The notes below the pieces were generated by a model that had not been told where the DNA came from, searched no databases, and was given only the letters and a program-made list of their open reading frames with translations. From assembly GCA_022820725.1 (NCBI GenBank), contig JAJEFA010000004.1:186001-250000 (forward strand): DNA of 64,000 nucleotides, given 5' to 3'. Source of the DNA: Candidatus Binatia bacterium. GTDB taxonomy: Bacteria > Desulfobacterota > Binatia > Bin18. This document shows positions 23,646 through 32,748 of the stretch, in pieces. Every line of letters starts with the position of its first letter. Positions within the stretch are counted from its first letter, which is position 1. The position numbers and the translations under genes are program-made.

Positions 23646-24059
23646 ATGGCCGAGTATACAAAACCGCTCCCGGCGATTTCGACGCTGAACCAGCCGTACT
23701 GGGATGGTCTGAAACAACGGCAGATGGTGCTGCCCTACTGCGAGGCGTGTGACAAGGTCTGGTATCCTCCGGCGCCGTTTTGCCCGGACTGCTGGTCGCG
23801 CGATTTTCGCTGGCAGGCGGTGAGCGGGCGGGGCGTGGTGAACTCCTGGGTTGTCTTTCATCAGGCTTATTTCTCGTCGTTCAAGGATGACATTCCATAC
23901 GCTGTTGCCGAGGTCGAGCTGGAAGAGGGTCCCCGTTTGCTGACCAATCTGGTCGAAGTCGCGAACGAGGACATTGCCGTCGGCATGCCGGTGGAAGTGG
24001 TCTTCGATGATGTGACCGACGAGGTCACCCTGGCCAAGTTTCGGCCCCGGAAGGGATAG
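23646..24059 (+). CDS. DUF35 Zn-ribbon/OB-fold protein, partner of the thiolase-like protein
   Basis: 137 residues. A rubredoxin-like zinc ribbon 'CEACDKVWYPPAPFCPDC' is followed by an OB fold ('GVVNSWVVFHQAYFSSFKDD', 'PYAVAEVELEEGPRLLTNL'). DUF35 proteins bind acyl-CoA and are obligate partners of thiolase-fold enzymes (for example ChsH2 with Ltp2, or archaeal HMG-CoA synthase). The gene starts 15 bases after the thiolase-like gene behind AAGGAGAGG, so a complex is very likely. Confidence 0.9.
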   Translation: MAEYTKPLPAISTLNQPYWDGLKQRQMVLPYCEACDKVWYPPAPFCPDCWSRDFRWQAVSGRGVVNSWVVFHQAYFSSFKDDIPYAVAEVELEEGPRLLTNLVEVANEDIAVGMPVEVVFDDVTDEVTLAKFRPRKG

Positions 24060-24100
24060 ACGGACCGGTACGGCTGCACTGCAGGAGAGAAGGAGTATTT

Positions 24101-25303
24101 ATGCCCGGTATTCTCGACGGTATTCGCGTGTTTGACCTCAGTATCGCCGCGGTCGGACCCTGGGCGTCCAAATTGCTGGGCGAACTGGGAGCGGATGTGA
24201 TTAAGGTGGAGTCGCCCGGCGGTGAACTTTCGCACGTCATCCCGCCGCCGATTAAGGGCACGGCCGTCCTGTATATCTCGGCCAACTTCAACAAGCGGAA
24301 TATCGTGCTCGATCTCAAAGAGGAGGGTGATCGGGCCATTGCGCTCAAGCTGGTTGAAAAGAGCGATGTGTTCGTTCAGAACATGCGGCCGGGCGCGGTC
24401 GAGCGTTTGGGTTTGGGCTATGATGTCGTCTCACAGCTCAACCCGCGCCTGGTGTATCTGTCCGCGTCGGCGTATGGCCGAACCGGTGCGATGGCAAAGG
24501 AAGCCGGGATCGATCCGACCGTCCAGGCATTCGGCGGCTGGTGCAGTATTACCGGTGCTCCAGGTTCTCGGGGGGAGATGTTCCGCCACCTGGCCCATCT
24601 CGACATTACGACCAGCACCATGATTGTCGAAGCCGTTTTGCAGGCGCTGCTGGCGCGGGAGCGCTCGGGCAAGGGGCAGTATATTGAGATCGATATGATC
24701 TCGGCCGCGATGTCGCTGCAAACCAGCCGCCTGGCCGAATATTTCGCGACCGGCGAACAGCCTCAGCCCATGGGCAGTGCCGCGGCAACGACCGTGCCGC
24801 ACCAGGCTTTTCTGTGTGAGGATCAGGAATATCTGGCGGTTGGGGTGGTGAGCGAAGACCAGTGGCCGCGCTTCTGTCGTGCTATCGGCCAAGAGGCCCT
24901 GTGCGACGATCCGCGCTTTACGACCAACCCGAAACGGGTCGAAAACCGGGCCGCCCTCGTCGCGCTGCTTGAAGACCATTTCAAGACCAAGCCGACCCGC
25001 TGGTGGAGTCTGCGGCTGACCCAAGCAGGCGTGCCGAATACGCGGGTGGACCGTACGGTTAATTTTCAGGCACTCCGCGCCGACCCCCAAGTCACACGCA
25101 ATCAACACATTGTTGATATGGAGACGCCGCATTGGGGAACCCTGAGCGTGGATGGGCTGCCGTGGAAGTTTGCAAAAACTCCGGCTGGTCCGATTCGTCC
25201 GGGTGGCCTGCAAGGCGAGCAGACCGAGGAGGTCCTGCGCGAGTTTGGGATAGCGGCAGAGACGCCGGAGCGGAACGGAAGAGATAAGAGACTGGAGTCG
25301 TGA
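24101..25303 (+). CDS. CaiB/BaiF-family CoA-transferase
   Basis: 400 residues; AAGGAG upstream of the ATG. Class III CoA-transferase features: '[20 protein letters not shown]', 'NFNKRNIVLDLKEEGDRAIA', 'VEKSDVFVQNMRPGAVERLG', and the Asp of 'HLDITTSTMIVEAVLQALL' as the likely catalytic carboxylate. It would activate a carboxylic acid by transfer from another CoA ester, feeding the thiolase-like/DUF35 pair. Its TGA overlaps the next start. Confidence 0.9.
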   Translation: MPGILDGIRVFDLSIAAVGPWASKLLGELGADVIKVESPGGELSHVIPPPIKGTAVLYISANFNKRNIVLDLKEEGDRAIALKLVEKSDVFVQNMRPGAVERLGLGYDVVSQLNPRLVYLSASAYGRTGAMAKEAGIDPTVQAFGGWCSITGAPGSRGEMFRHLAHLDITTSTMIVEAVLQALLARERSGKGQYIEIDMISAAMSLQTSRLAEYFATGEQPQPMGSAAATTVPHQAFLCEDQEYLAVGVVSEDQWPRFCRAIGQEALCDDPRFTTNPKRVENRAALVALLEDHFKTKPTRWWSLRLTQAGVPNTRVDRTVNFQALRADPQVTRNQHIVDMETPHWGTLSVDGLPWKFAKTPAGPIRPGGLQGEQTEEVLREFGIAAETPERNGRDKRLES

Positions 25304-26505
25304 TGCCCGGCGCGCTTGATGGTTTTACCATTATCGATTTCACCCAAGGGCTGTGCGGGCCGTTTGCCTCCATGCGCCTGGCGGACGCCGGGGCCGAGGT
25401 GATCAAAATCGAGCCGTTGGGCGGCGATACCGCACGGACCATGGGACCGCCGTTCATTCAGGACGAAAGCGCAGTCTTCCTGAGTCTCAATCGGAATAAA
25501 AAGAGCGTGGCCCTCGATGTCACTACCCAAGACGGCCGGAAGATTGCACGACAACTGATTGACCGGGCCGATGTTGTGTTGGAGGATTTCGGACCGGGCC
25601 GGGCGGAAAGGCTGGGGCTCGGCTACGCAGACCTCAGCCAGACGCATGGGACGCTGGTGTATTGCGCGATCAGTGCCTTTGGGGAGGAAGGGCCGCTGCG
25701 AGACCAGCCAGGGGCGGAGTTGGTGGTGCAGGCCATGGCCGATTACACCCACTCGCTTGGAAAAATCGGGGAGGCCCCGGTTCGCTTAGGGACGGATGTG
25801 GCCAGTCTCAACACCGGTATCATGGCCTCCCAGGCGATAACGGCCGGGCTGTTTCACCGTGTTCGCAAAGGCGAGGGGCAGCGGGTTACGGTCAGTATGC
25901 TGGGGACCCTGCTCCATATGCGTGGCATTATGTGGACGTCCATGACGGACCCGGACGAGTGGTATGGCTTCCATCTCGATCATTACACCCGTCCGCCCGA
26001 CGAGGGCTATAAAACCAAGGACGGTCATGTCTATTTCGGCTTACGCCGGGGCAGCAGTGAGGATTGGGATCGACTGATGCTCACGCTGGGCTTGGCGGAC
26101 TATATTACTGATCCGCGTTTTCAGGGCTTCGGACGAGAGGCGACCAGCATTGGCCGCTATGCGCCCGAGGTTAAGCCGATTTGGGAACGGGCGTTTCAGC
26201 AATTGACGAACGCTGAAGTGGTCAAGCTCGTCCACGAATTCCACGGGGATGCCGTGCCCTTTAACGACTACCCCACGTTATGTGCCCATCCACAAGTAGC
26301 TGAGCTCGATATCCTGAAAGACGTTGACCACCCGGCGGCGGGGAGCTTTCGGACCATTGGGCCGGTCTGGAATTTGGCGGATACGCCGGCAGAAATTAAG
26401 GCCGCCCCTCCGACTCTCGGCCAGCATACGGACGAGGTTCTCTCCGGGCTGGGAATGAACGCGACAGATCTTCAGCAACTCAGAGCGGCCGGGGTCGTCA
26501 GTTAG
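25303..26505 (+). CDS. second CaiB/BaiF-family CoA-transferase of the operon
   Basis: 400 residues from ATG 25303, which shares its A with the previous stop (TGATG); a GTG at 25300 is also possible. 'DGFTIIDFTQGLCGPFASMR', 'DAGAEVIKIEPLGGDTARTM', 'NRNKKSVALDVTTQDGRKIA' and 'RLGTDVASLNTGIMASQAIT' (catalytic Asp region) mark the family. Not a close duplicate of the upstream transferase, so the pair may form a heteromer or serve two acids. Last gene of the operon, followed by a strong hairpin. Confidence 0.9.
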   Translation: MPGALDGFTIIDFTQGLCGPFASMRLADAGAEVIKIEPLGGDTARTMGPPFIQDESAVFLSLNRNKKSVALDVTTQDGRKIARQLIDRADVVLEDFGPGRAERLGLGYADLSQTHGTLVYCAISAFGEEGPLRDQPGAELVVQAMADYTHSLGKIGEAPVRLGTDVASLNTGIMASQAITAGLFHRVRKGEGQRVTVSMLGTLLHMRGIMWTSMTDPDEWYGFHLDHYTRPPDEGYKTKDGHVYFGLRRGSSEDWDRLMLTLGLADYITDPRFQGFGREATSIGRYAPEVKPIWERAFQQLTNAEVVKLVHEFHGDAVPFNDYPTLCAHPQVAELDILKDVDHPAAGSFRTIGPVWNLADTPAEIKAAPPTLGQHTDEVLSGLGMNATDLQQLRAAGVVS

Positions 26506-26534
26506 TGTAGCGGCCAGTCGAGCGGAGCTAAAGG

Positions 26535-26567
26535 AAATCCGGGCCAGTATGGAACCGGCCCGGATTT
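26535..26567. terminator. bidirectional hairpin terminator between convergent genes
   Basis: AAATCCGGGCC (26535-26545) pairs perfectly with GGCCCGGATTT (26557-26567) over 11 bp around an 11-base loop. It lies between the stop of the CoA-transferase (plus) and the stop of the ammonium transporter (minus). The A-rich left and T-rich right ends let it serve both strands. Confidence 0.75.
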
Positions 26568-26578
26568 GTGAAATCGCC

Positions 26579-27904
26579 TTAGGCGATATAACCGCTCTCG
26601 TCGTGGTCGGTCAGGTCGAGGCCCTGCTGCTCGCCTTCTTCGCTGATGCGAGCCCCTCCGGTCAGGGCATTGGCGATCATATAGGCGATCACAGAGACCA
26701 CACCACTCCAGATGATGGTGACGATAACGCTCTTGATCTGCTCGATGATCTGGGCCATCGCAGATGTGGCTTCGAGCCCGGCGCCACCCATGAATTCGGC
26801 TGCGCACAGACCGGTTAAAATCGCTCCAACAATGCCCCCCACGCCGTGCACGCCGAAGACATCGAGGCTGTCGTCATAGCCGAAGGACCGTTTTATCGTG
26901 GTGGCGGCCAGATAGCAGAAGAAGGCTGAGGCTGCGCCGATCAGGATCGCACCCATGGGACCGGCCGTGCCGCTGGCTGGCGTAATGGCGACCAGACCTG
27001 CGATTGCGGCGGTGGCCATGCCGAGGATGCTGGGCTTGCCATGCCTGACCCACTCAATGAGCATCCAGACAACAACTGCCGTGGCGGTGGAGACCTGGGT
27101 GACGAGCAGGGCCATGCCGGCCGTACCATCGGCGGCAAGCTCGCTCCCGGCGTTGAAACCAAACCAGCCTACCCAGAGCATCCCGGCTCCGACCACGGTC
27201 AGAACGAGGCTGTGGGGTCGCATGGGTTCTGTAGGGTAGCCGGTGCGCGAGCCGATCATAATGCAGACAACCAGCGCGGCGATCCCGGCGTTGATATGCA
27301 CGACGGTCCCTCCGGCAAAGTCCAGTACGCCCCAACCGGCGAACAGACCGCCGCCCCAGGCCATATGCCAGATCGGGACATAGCTGAAGGTGAACCAGAT
27401 AATCATGAAGATCAGCATGGCGCTGAACTTCATTCGTTCGGCAAAGGCTCCAACGATAAGCGCCGGCGTGATGATCGCAAAGGTCATCTGGAAAGTCAGA
27501 AAGACCGACTCGGGTATGGTGCCACTGAGGGAATCGACAGTCAGATCATTGAGGAAGAGCTTGGAGGCGTCTCCGATGATGGCGTTCCCCTCGGTAGCGG
27601 CATAGCTGTAGCCGTAGATGATCCAGAGCAGGGTCATGACCCCGGCCATTGCCAGGCATTGGCCCAGGACTGAGAGGACATTTTTGATCCTCACCAGGCC
27701 GCCGTAGAACAAGGCCAGGCCCGGAAGGGTCATGAAGAGCACCAGTGCCGTGGCCGTAATCATCCAGGCGGTGTCCCCGCTATCGAGTGTTGGTGTTTCC
27801 TCGGCCCAGGCCGGCACGGCTGTCCCGAGCATACCGAGTAAACCGAGTGAGAGTGTGCTCCACCCACACCAGGCAGCTTGTTGCGTCTTCCGAAAAAGTT
27901 TCAC
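26579..27904 (-). CDS. amt: ammonium transporter (Amt)
   Basis: 441 residues. A signal-like first segment ending 'GMLGTAVPAWA' precedes the 11-helix Amt core: 'TAWMITATALVLFMTLPGLA', 'LFYGGLVRIKNVLSVLGQ', 'WHMAWGGGLFAGWGVLDFAG' with the first pore His, and 'DVFGVHGVGGIVGAILTG' with the second. It conducts NH4+/NH3 across the inner membrane. No glnK lies next to it, unlike the usual arrangement. A good sigma-54-type sequence is 129 bases upstream, suggesting nitrogen control. Confidence 0.96.
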   Translation of the reverse strand: MKLFRKTQQAAWCGWSTLSLGLLGMLGTAVPAWAEETPTLDSGDTAWMITATALVLFMTLPGLALFYGGLVRIKNVLSVLGQCLAMAGVMTLLWIIYGYSYAATEGNAIIGDASKLFLNDLTVDSLSGTIPESVFLTFQMTFAIITPALIVGAFAERMKFSAMLIFMIIWFTFSYVPIWHMAWGGGLFAGWGVLDFAGGTVVHINAGIAALVVCIMIGSRTGYPTEPMRPHSLVLTVVGAGMLWVGWFGFNAGSELAADGTAGMALLVTQVSTATAVVVWMLIEWVRHGKPSILGMATAAIAGLVAITPASGTAGPMGAILIGAASAFFCYLAATTIKRSFGYDDSLDVFGVHGVGGIVGAILTGLCAAEFMGGAGLEATSAMAQIIEQIKSVIVTIIWSGVVSVIAYMIANALTGGARISEEGEQQGLDLTDHDESGYIA

Positions 27905-28032
27905 TGTGAACTCCTCCTTCCTTCACGCCTAAAGAACGAATATGGCCACTGCCGATTGCCTCGTATTGGCAACAGAAGGCGAGGGTAATCCTTGTCTGGT
28001 CCCTTATCGTCTTCTCTAGGCAAAAAGATATA

Positions 28033-28049
28033 GGCAAAAAGAATGCCGA
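28033..28049 (-). promoter_or_regulatory. candidate sigma-54 (-24/-12) promoter for amt
   Basis: On the minus strand the sequence reads CGGCATTCTTTTTGCC. GG and GC are separated by exactly ten bases, and it matches TGGCAC-N5-TTGC at eight of the ten positions outside the spacer. It is oriented toward amt with a predicted leader of about 115 bases. amt genes are commonly under NtrC/sigma-54. No clear NtrC dyad is seen further upstream. The remainder of 27905-28174 (270 bases) holds only T-rich tracts. Confidence 0.5.
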
Positions 28050-28174
28050 CTGGGAAATGCCTGATCTATTTGACTTTTTTTGCTTTGGGAGGGCCTGAGG
28101 TCGGGCTGCTGCTGACTGGATTTTAAGCAGCGCCTATTTTTTCGTCAGCTTTACACGTGGGGGAGGAGCATCCT

Positions 28175-29455
28175 TCATTGGGGAGACCAGAAGGCGATAT
28201 GGCCGTCTGAGAGCCGCTGTGGTGTCGCATCTTCTTCGACTGGGATTACATAGACGGACGGTCCCCGAGAGCCCTGGCCTGGGTTGGGGCGTGTCTGCCC
28301 GCTAAAAGTAAAAAACTGGCTGTCCGGAGACCAGAGGCGATGCGAAAGCGCATACTGGTCGAAATACTGAAAAACGAGGACCTGGGGACGGGACGGAATG
28401 AAATCGACCACGGGAACGGAGGTGCGACTACGGACATCCACGACCACCCACGTCCAGTGGGCGCGTTCCGGGTTGCGCCGGGCATACAGGATACGGGTTC
28501 CATCCGGAGACCAGAAAAAGGCTGCTACAGGCTCTTGAATCAGGGGATGCGTCGCGCCTGTTGACACGTCGAATAGGCGAACCTCCTCAAAGAGAGGTGC
28601 TCTGATAAAGGACGTGGTGGCAATGGCCAGTAGTGGTTGAGTCGGAGACCATTCGAGCGCCATCCGTTTTGGAACAAGCGCGACGGATTCAGGCTGACTG
28701 CCATCGCCGGCAGCGATCATCAGAGACGCGTGTTCCTGGCCTTCTACCGTATTGCCATAGGCGAGCCATTTCCCATCAGAAGACCATGACGGTGGTCCGA
28801 ATATCGAGGGTGAGCGCGAGAGCAGGTGCCGTTCGCCCGTGGGAATGGCCACGACGCTAATGGAGTGACCGGCCCCTCCTCCGCGACTTCCCCCTATATG
28901 GGTGAGCACGGCTTGTCCATCCGCACGCCAATGAAAATAAAAGGGCGCACCCTGGGCAACCCTTTGAGGGCGCTGGCCACCTGACGTCGGCCAGAGGTTC
29001 AATGAAAAAGGTCCACGTCCGCCTAGAAGGATGCCCAATTGCTGGCTCGTGGGTGACCAATAGGCATAAATGGGTTGAAGACCGGGCTCTTTATAGGAGT
29101 GGAGGATTCGGGCGCTGCTGGCGTCAAAGATATACAGCCCATCCGTGAGTTGGCCGCCATTGAGTTCAACGCGAAAGCTGGCCAGACGCTGTCCGTCGGG
29201 CGACCAGACTGGCCAGCTGTAAAAGTCCTGATTACGCTGGACTGAGCGGGGGGCGAAACTGGCCTGTTGGAGCATTTCGCCGGAAGCCATTTTTTGGCGA
29301 CCGGTGCCGTCCGGCCGAATGGTATAGAGATCGCCGGCACGATCGATATAGGCGATCCGATTGACCGGTGGTGCCGCGCTCGGACTCGGCGCGTGCGTGA
29401 GGAGCAGAGCAATCGTAAGGAGAAAGGAAAGAGAAACGTGGCAGCGTGCAGTCAT
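28175..29455 (-). CDS. periplasmic WD40-like (PD40/TolB-type) beta-propeller protein
   Basis: 426 residues from the ATG at 29455, whose first ~25 residues (LSFLLTIALLLTHAPSPSAA) form a signal peptide; the longer open frame has no ribosome site. Repeated 'WSPDG' blades follow: 'WPVWSPDGQRLASFRVE', 'AYWSPTSQQLGILLGG', 'PSWSSDGKWLAYGN', 'FFWSPDGTRILYARRN', 'LWSPDSQFFTFSG', 'AFWSPQ'. This is a TolB-like propeller without the TolB N-terminal domain. Role unknown, likely protein binding in the periplasm. Confidence 0.82.
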   Translation of the reverse strand: MTARCHVSLSFLLTIALLLTHAPSPSAAPPVNRIAYIDRAGDLYTIRPDGTGRQKMASGEMLQQASFAPRSVQRNQDFYSWPVWSPDGQRLASFRVELNGGQLTDGLYIFDASSARILHSYKEPGLQPIYAYWSPTSQQLGILLGGRGPFSLNLWPTSGGQRPQRVAQGAPFYFHWRADGQAVLTHIGGSRGGGAGHSISVVAIPTGERHLLSRSPSIFGPPSWSSDGKWLAYGNTVEGQEHASLMIAAGDGSQPESVALVPKRMALEWSPTQPLLAIATTSFIRAPLFEEVRLFDVSTGATHPLIQEPVAAFFWSPDGTRILYARRNPERAHWTWVVVDVRSRTSVPVVDFIPSRPQVLVFQYFDQYALSHRLWSPDSQFFTFSGQTRPNPGQGSRGPSVYVIPVEEDATPQRLSDGHIAFWSPQ

Positions 29456-29652
29456 GATCGCCCCGGTCCACGGCCACGATAGCAGAGTCTGTGAGAAGGG
29501 CAACGATCCAGGAGAGAGGGGCGGGCAGGGGGGGATAAACAAGCTGAGCTTGACGGCTCCTCGTTCCGTTCGGTACGAATACCAATCATGGCGAAAAGTA
29601 TCCCGTTCGTGCGGGAGAACTCCGAAGTATGGTGAGAGGAGGGGCGGAGAAT

Positions 29653-30828
29653 ATGAAGCGTCTTGCCATCCTTGGTTCGACCGGCTCCATCGGGCTGTCA
29701 ACGCTCGATATTGTTGGGCGCTTTCCTGAGAAATTTCGCGTGGTTGCCCTTGCGGCCGGTAAAAACCTGACGCAGCTCATTGAGCAGATCAAGTCTTTCC
29801 AGCCGCTCCTGGTCTCTCTCTCCCAGGAAGAAGATGCAAAAAGGCTGCGGCAGGAGCTGCCCGATTTCGAGGGCGATATCGTCTGGGGGGCAGACGGCCT
29901 GCTCGCGACCGCGACACATGAAGACGCGGACATGGTCATGGCCGCCCTGGTGGGAGCCATCGGATTACCCCCGACCTTGGCGGCCATACGGGCGGGTAAA
30001 GATGTTGCCTTAGCCAACAAAGAAGCCTTGGTCGTATCCGGCGAACTCATGACGCGCGAGGCTGCGCAACACGACGTGCGACTCCTGCCGGTTGACAGTG
30101 AACATAATGCGATCTTTCAAGCCCTGCACGGACACAAACAGGAGCGGGTTAAGCGGATTATCCTGACCGCCTCCGGCGGGCCGTTTTTACACCGTCCGGC
30201 TGAGGACTTTCAGACCATACGGATAGAAGAGGCACTCCAGCACCCAACCTGGAAGATGGGCAATAAAATTACGATTGACTCGGCAACGCTGATGAACAAG
30301 GGGCTTGAAGTCATTGAGGCGCGCTGGCTGTTTAACCTGCCTCCTGAGCAAGTATCGGTGATCGTGCATCCGCAGAGCATCGTGCACTCCCTGGTGGAGT
30401 ATGTGGACGGCTCTGTGCTGGCGCAGTTGGGCATTCCTGATATGCGGGTGCCGATCTCCTACATTCTCGCCTATCCGGACCGTTTACCGCTCACTCACCT
30501 GCCGCAGTTAAATCTGGCCGAGGCCGCCCGGCTCGAGTTTGTCGAACCGGATTATGACAAGTTTCCCTGCCTGGGCTTAGCCTATACGGCGCTGGAGCGG
30601 GGGGGGACGTGTCCCGCAGCGCTCAACGCCGCGAACGAAGTATCCGTGGCGTCGTTTCTTTCCGGACGAATAGCTTTCACCGACATTGCCGACATCAATA
30701 AGCAGGTCCTCGTCGCCCATGCTGCCCGGCCGGTGAAAGACCTGGAGAGCGTTCTTGAGGCCGATGGATGGGCACGCGCCCAGGCGAAAAAGATCGCTGG
30801 CATATCCGAACAGACCGTGGCGGCTTAG
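29653..30828 (+). CDS. dxr: 1-deoxy-D-xylulose 5-phosphate reductoisomerase
   Basis: 391 residues from ATG 29653, chosen because it gives 'MKRLAILGSTGSIGLSTLDI' directly and AGGAGGGG stands about 10 bases upstream. NADPH loop GSTGSIG, 'ANKEALVVSGELM', active-site 'PVDSEHNAIFQAL', 'SGGPFLHRP', and 'MGNKITIDSATLMNKGLEVI' are all intact. Converts DXP to MEP, the first committed step of the non-mevalonate isoprenoid pathway. The next gene downstream makes C30 isoprenoids, a functional link. Confidence 0.97.
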   Translation: MKRLAILGSTGSIGLSTLDIVGRFPEKFRVVALAAGKNLTQLIEQIKSFQPLLVSLSQEEDAKRLRQELPDFEGDIVWGADGLLATATHEDADMVMAALVGAIGLPPTLAAIRAGKDVALANKEALVVSGELMTREAAQHDVRLLPVDSEHNAIFQALHGHKQERVKRIILTASGGPFLHRPAEDFQTIRIEEALQHPTWKMGNKITIDSATLMNKGLEVIEARWLFNLPPEQVSVIVHPQSIVHSLVEYVDGSVLAQLGIPDMRVPISYILAYPDRLPLTHLPQLNLAEAARLEFVEPDYDKFPCLGLAYTALERGGTCPAALNAANEVSVASFLSGRIAFTDIADINKQVLVAHAARPVKDLESVLEADGWARAQAKKIAGISEQTVAA

Positions 30829-30910
30829 GCAGACGAGAGAGCTCCGGTGGACAGGTAACCGAACCAGAAGGCTGAGCGGAGGCAGGCATGCGGATCGGTG
30901 GAAAAACGAG

Positions 30911-31864
30911 ATGAGTGAGGAAGCCGGCATGTTTCAGGAGCGGTCTGCGGTCGTGCTCTCGCCGTCGTCGCAGGCAGGCTCGCTCGCGGATGCGTACGCC
31001 TATTGTCGTGATATTACCCAGCGCAGCTCGTCGAATTTTTATCATGCGTTCCGGCTCCTGACCCGGGAGCGACATAATGCGCTTTGTGCGCTGTACGCCT
31101 TTTGTCGGTTCGTGGATGATATCGCGGACCAGGACCTCTCCCCCGTTGACGAGAAACAACCGCAGAACCGAAAAGCGCGCCTCGTCCAACTCCTGGACAC
31201 GTGGCGAGAGGAACTCATCTGCTGCTACGAGGGGACTCCGCGTCATCCCATTTCGCGGGCCTTGGCCGATGCGGTACGGCGTTTTCCCATTCAGCAGGAA
31301 CACTTGGCCGGCATTATCGATGGCGTGGCCATGGATCTCAGCCGGACCCGCTACCAGACGTTCCCAGAATTATATGAATACTGCTACCGGGTTGCCTCTT
31401 TGGTCGGCCTTGTCTGTATAGAAATCTTTGGCTATCAATCGCCACAAGCGCGGGACTACGCCATTAATCTGGGCATCGCGTTTCAACTGACGAACATCCT
31501 GCGGGATGTGGGCGAAGACGCCGAACGGGGTCGGATTTACCTACCGCTTGCAGACCTGGACCGGTTTGCATACTCGGAGCAGGAACTTCTGAATCATGAG
31601 TATAATGCGGCATTTCTGAAACTGATGACGTTCGAGAGCCGACGCGCTCAGGAGTATTACAGTCGGGCGGTCAGCCTGCTGGACCGTCACGACCGTCGCT
31701 CTCTTGTTGCTGCAGAAGCGATGCGGTTCATCTACCATGGACTGCTCAAAAGAATCGCGTCGCAGCAATTCAAGGTTTTCCAACAGCGGGTGACGCTGCC
31801 CACTCCCTTCAAGGTCGGCTTGGCCGTAGCCGCCTGGGGGCGGAGCCTGTTTGTTTTCCCTTAG
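30911..31864 (+). CDS. squalene/phytoene synthase family protein (HpnD-like)
   Basis: 317 residues from ATG 30911 (an ATG at 30929 is also possible). Both aspartate-rich motifs are present: 'CRFVDDIADQD' and 'NILRDVGEDAERGRIYLP'. 'YCYRVASLVGLVCIEIFGY' is the usual central helix. Such enzymes join two farnesyl diphosphates; in bacteria with hopanoids, HpnD makes presqualene diphosphate. HpnC and HpnE are not in the window, so assignment to HpnD rather than phytoene synthase is by pattern and by the dxr neighbour. Confidence 0.85.
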   Translation: MSEEAGMFQERSAVVLSPSSQAGSLADAYAYCRDITQRSSSNFYHAFRLLTRERHNALCALYAFCRFVDDIADQDLSPVDEKQPQNRKARLVQLLDTWREELICCYEGTPRHPISRALADAVRRFPIQQEHLAGIIDGVAMDLSRTRYQTFPELYEYCYRVASLVGLVCIEIFGYQSPQARDYAINLGIAFQLTNILRDVGEDAERGRIYLPLADLDRFAYSEQELLNHEYNAAFLKLMTFESRRAQEYYSRAVSLLDRHDRRSLVAAEAMRFIYHGLLKRIASQQFKVFQQRVTLPTPFKVGLAVAAWGRSLFVFP

Positions 31865-32087
31865 TCTGACAATGAGCCTTCCTCGGGCCTGTGGATATCC
31901 TGGCGGCAGGTGGAAAGCGGGCGCTCTTCTAGGTTGCCTCTAATGGGAAAGTCGGGAACCTGTGCGAGACGCACGGTGTCTCTGGGGTGAATGCAAGCTG
32001 ATATAGAGGGATGCAAGAGGGGAGGCATGCCAAACTTGCGAGTTCGGCTGAAGCGCCTCCTGTTCGGACGTTCCCCTGGGGACAGAT

Positions 32088-32498
32088 TTAGGCGACGGCG
32101 CGGAGCTTCTTCCCACCCCGGGAAGAATTCTTCATTCCCTCATTGTCGGGGAGATGCTCCGCGATGTTCGTCTTCGCATAGTGCGAGCCTGGATAAAGGG
32201 AGCGAATGGCAAACGCAACTTGTCCCATAAGGCGTTTGACGCCAACCGTTTTTTCTACCGGAGAAGTCGGTTCAAGGCGAACCATAGCCCCATTATTCTT
32301 TTTACACACCTGGATAAAAAACTGTTGCTTTTTCCCTGGTTCGATAACGAGCGCTTCGAGGAGAAGTTTGGTACACTCGGTATTAATATAGTACTCGCTA
32401 ACGCGTTTAATGCCATCCGGGTCACGGAGAAACATCTCTGGCCGACGGATAATGATCTGGCGTAGGTCAATCGGCCCTTGGATTGTTACGTTTGGCAT
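32088..32498 (-). CDS. hypothetical protein
   Basis: 136 residues from the ATG at 32498, with AGGAGAGGG upstream, so it is probably translated. 'MPNVTIQGPIDLRQIIIRRP' then 'EMFLRDPDGIKRVSEYYINT', 'LLLEALVIEPGKKQQFFIQV', 'MVRLEPTSPVEKTVGVKRLM' and a basic tail. No family recognised, no signal peptide, no membrane segment. It is transcribed away from ribB. The 223-base gap 31865-32087 shows no gene I can support. Confidence 0.6.
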   Translation of the reverse strand: MPNVTIQGPIDLRQIIIRRPEMFLRDPDGIKRVSEYYINTECTKLLLEALVIEPGKKQQFFIQVCKKNNGAMVRLEPTSPVEKTVGVKRLMGQVAFAIRSLYPGSHYAKTNIAEHLPDNEGMKNSSRGGKKLRAVA

Positions 32499-32748
32499 AA
32501 GCCCTCTCCTTACATGAAACGCCCTGTCTGGAATCACGTTTCCCCTGCTCCCAGCGTGTTCCAGAGCCCTCTGTTCGTAGCTTTGCCTGCCCCTCCACAG
32601 ACAGATGTATATGCTATGTATCTGCCGCTTATCGGACGGTCAAGTCTGAGGGGTCGTAGGAGGAGCATTCGGCTACTTTACAGATTGTTAGGACACCAGT
32701 TATAAGCTCCTGTAAGAACGTCGAAATCTATGAAAAGAGAGAACAGTT

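Noticed and set aside
27041-27673. 210-codon open frame antisense to amt
   Set aside because: His/Asp/Gly-rich reverse reading of membrane-protein codons; amt itself is certain.
31991-32230. 79-codon frame with a good GGGGAGG site at its inner ATG (32026)
   Set aside because: It overlaps the minus-strand hypothetical gene and becomes a low-complexity Arg/Ser sequence; neither strand is certain, but the minus-strand frame reads more like protein.
32538-32748. Possible FMN riboswitch upstream of ribB
   Set aside because: None of the conserved RFN blocks could be found in the 211-base leader.
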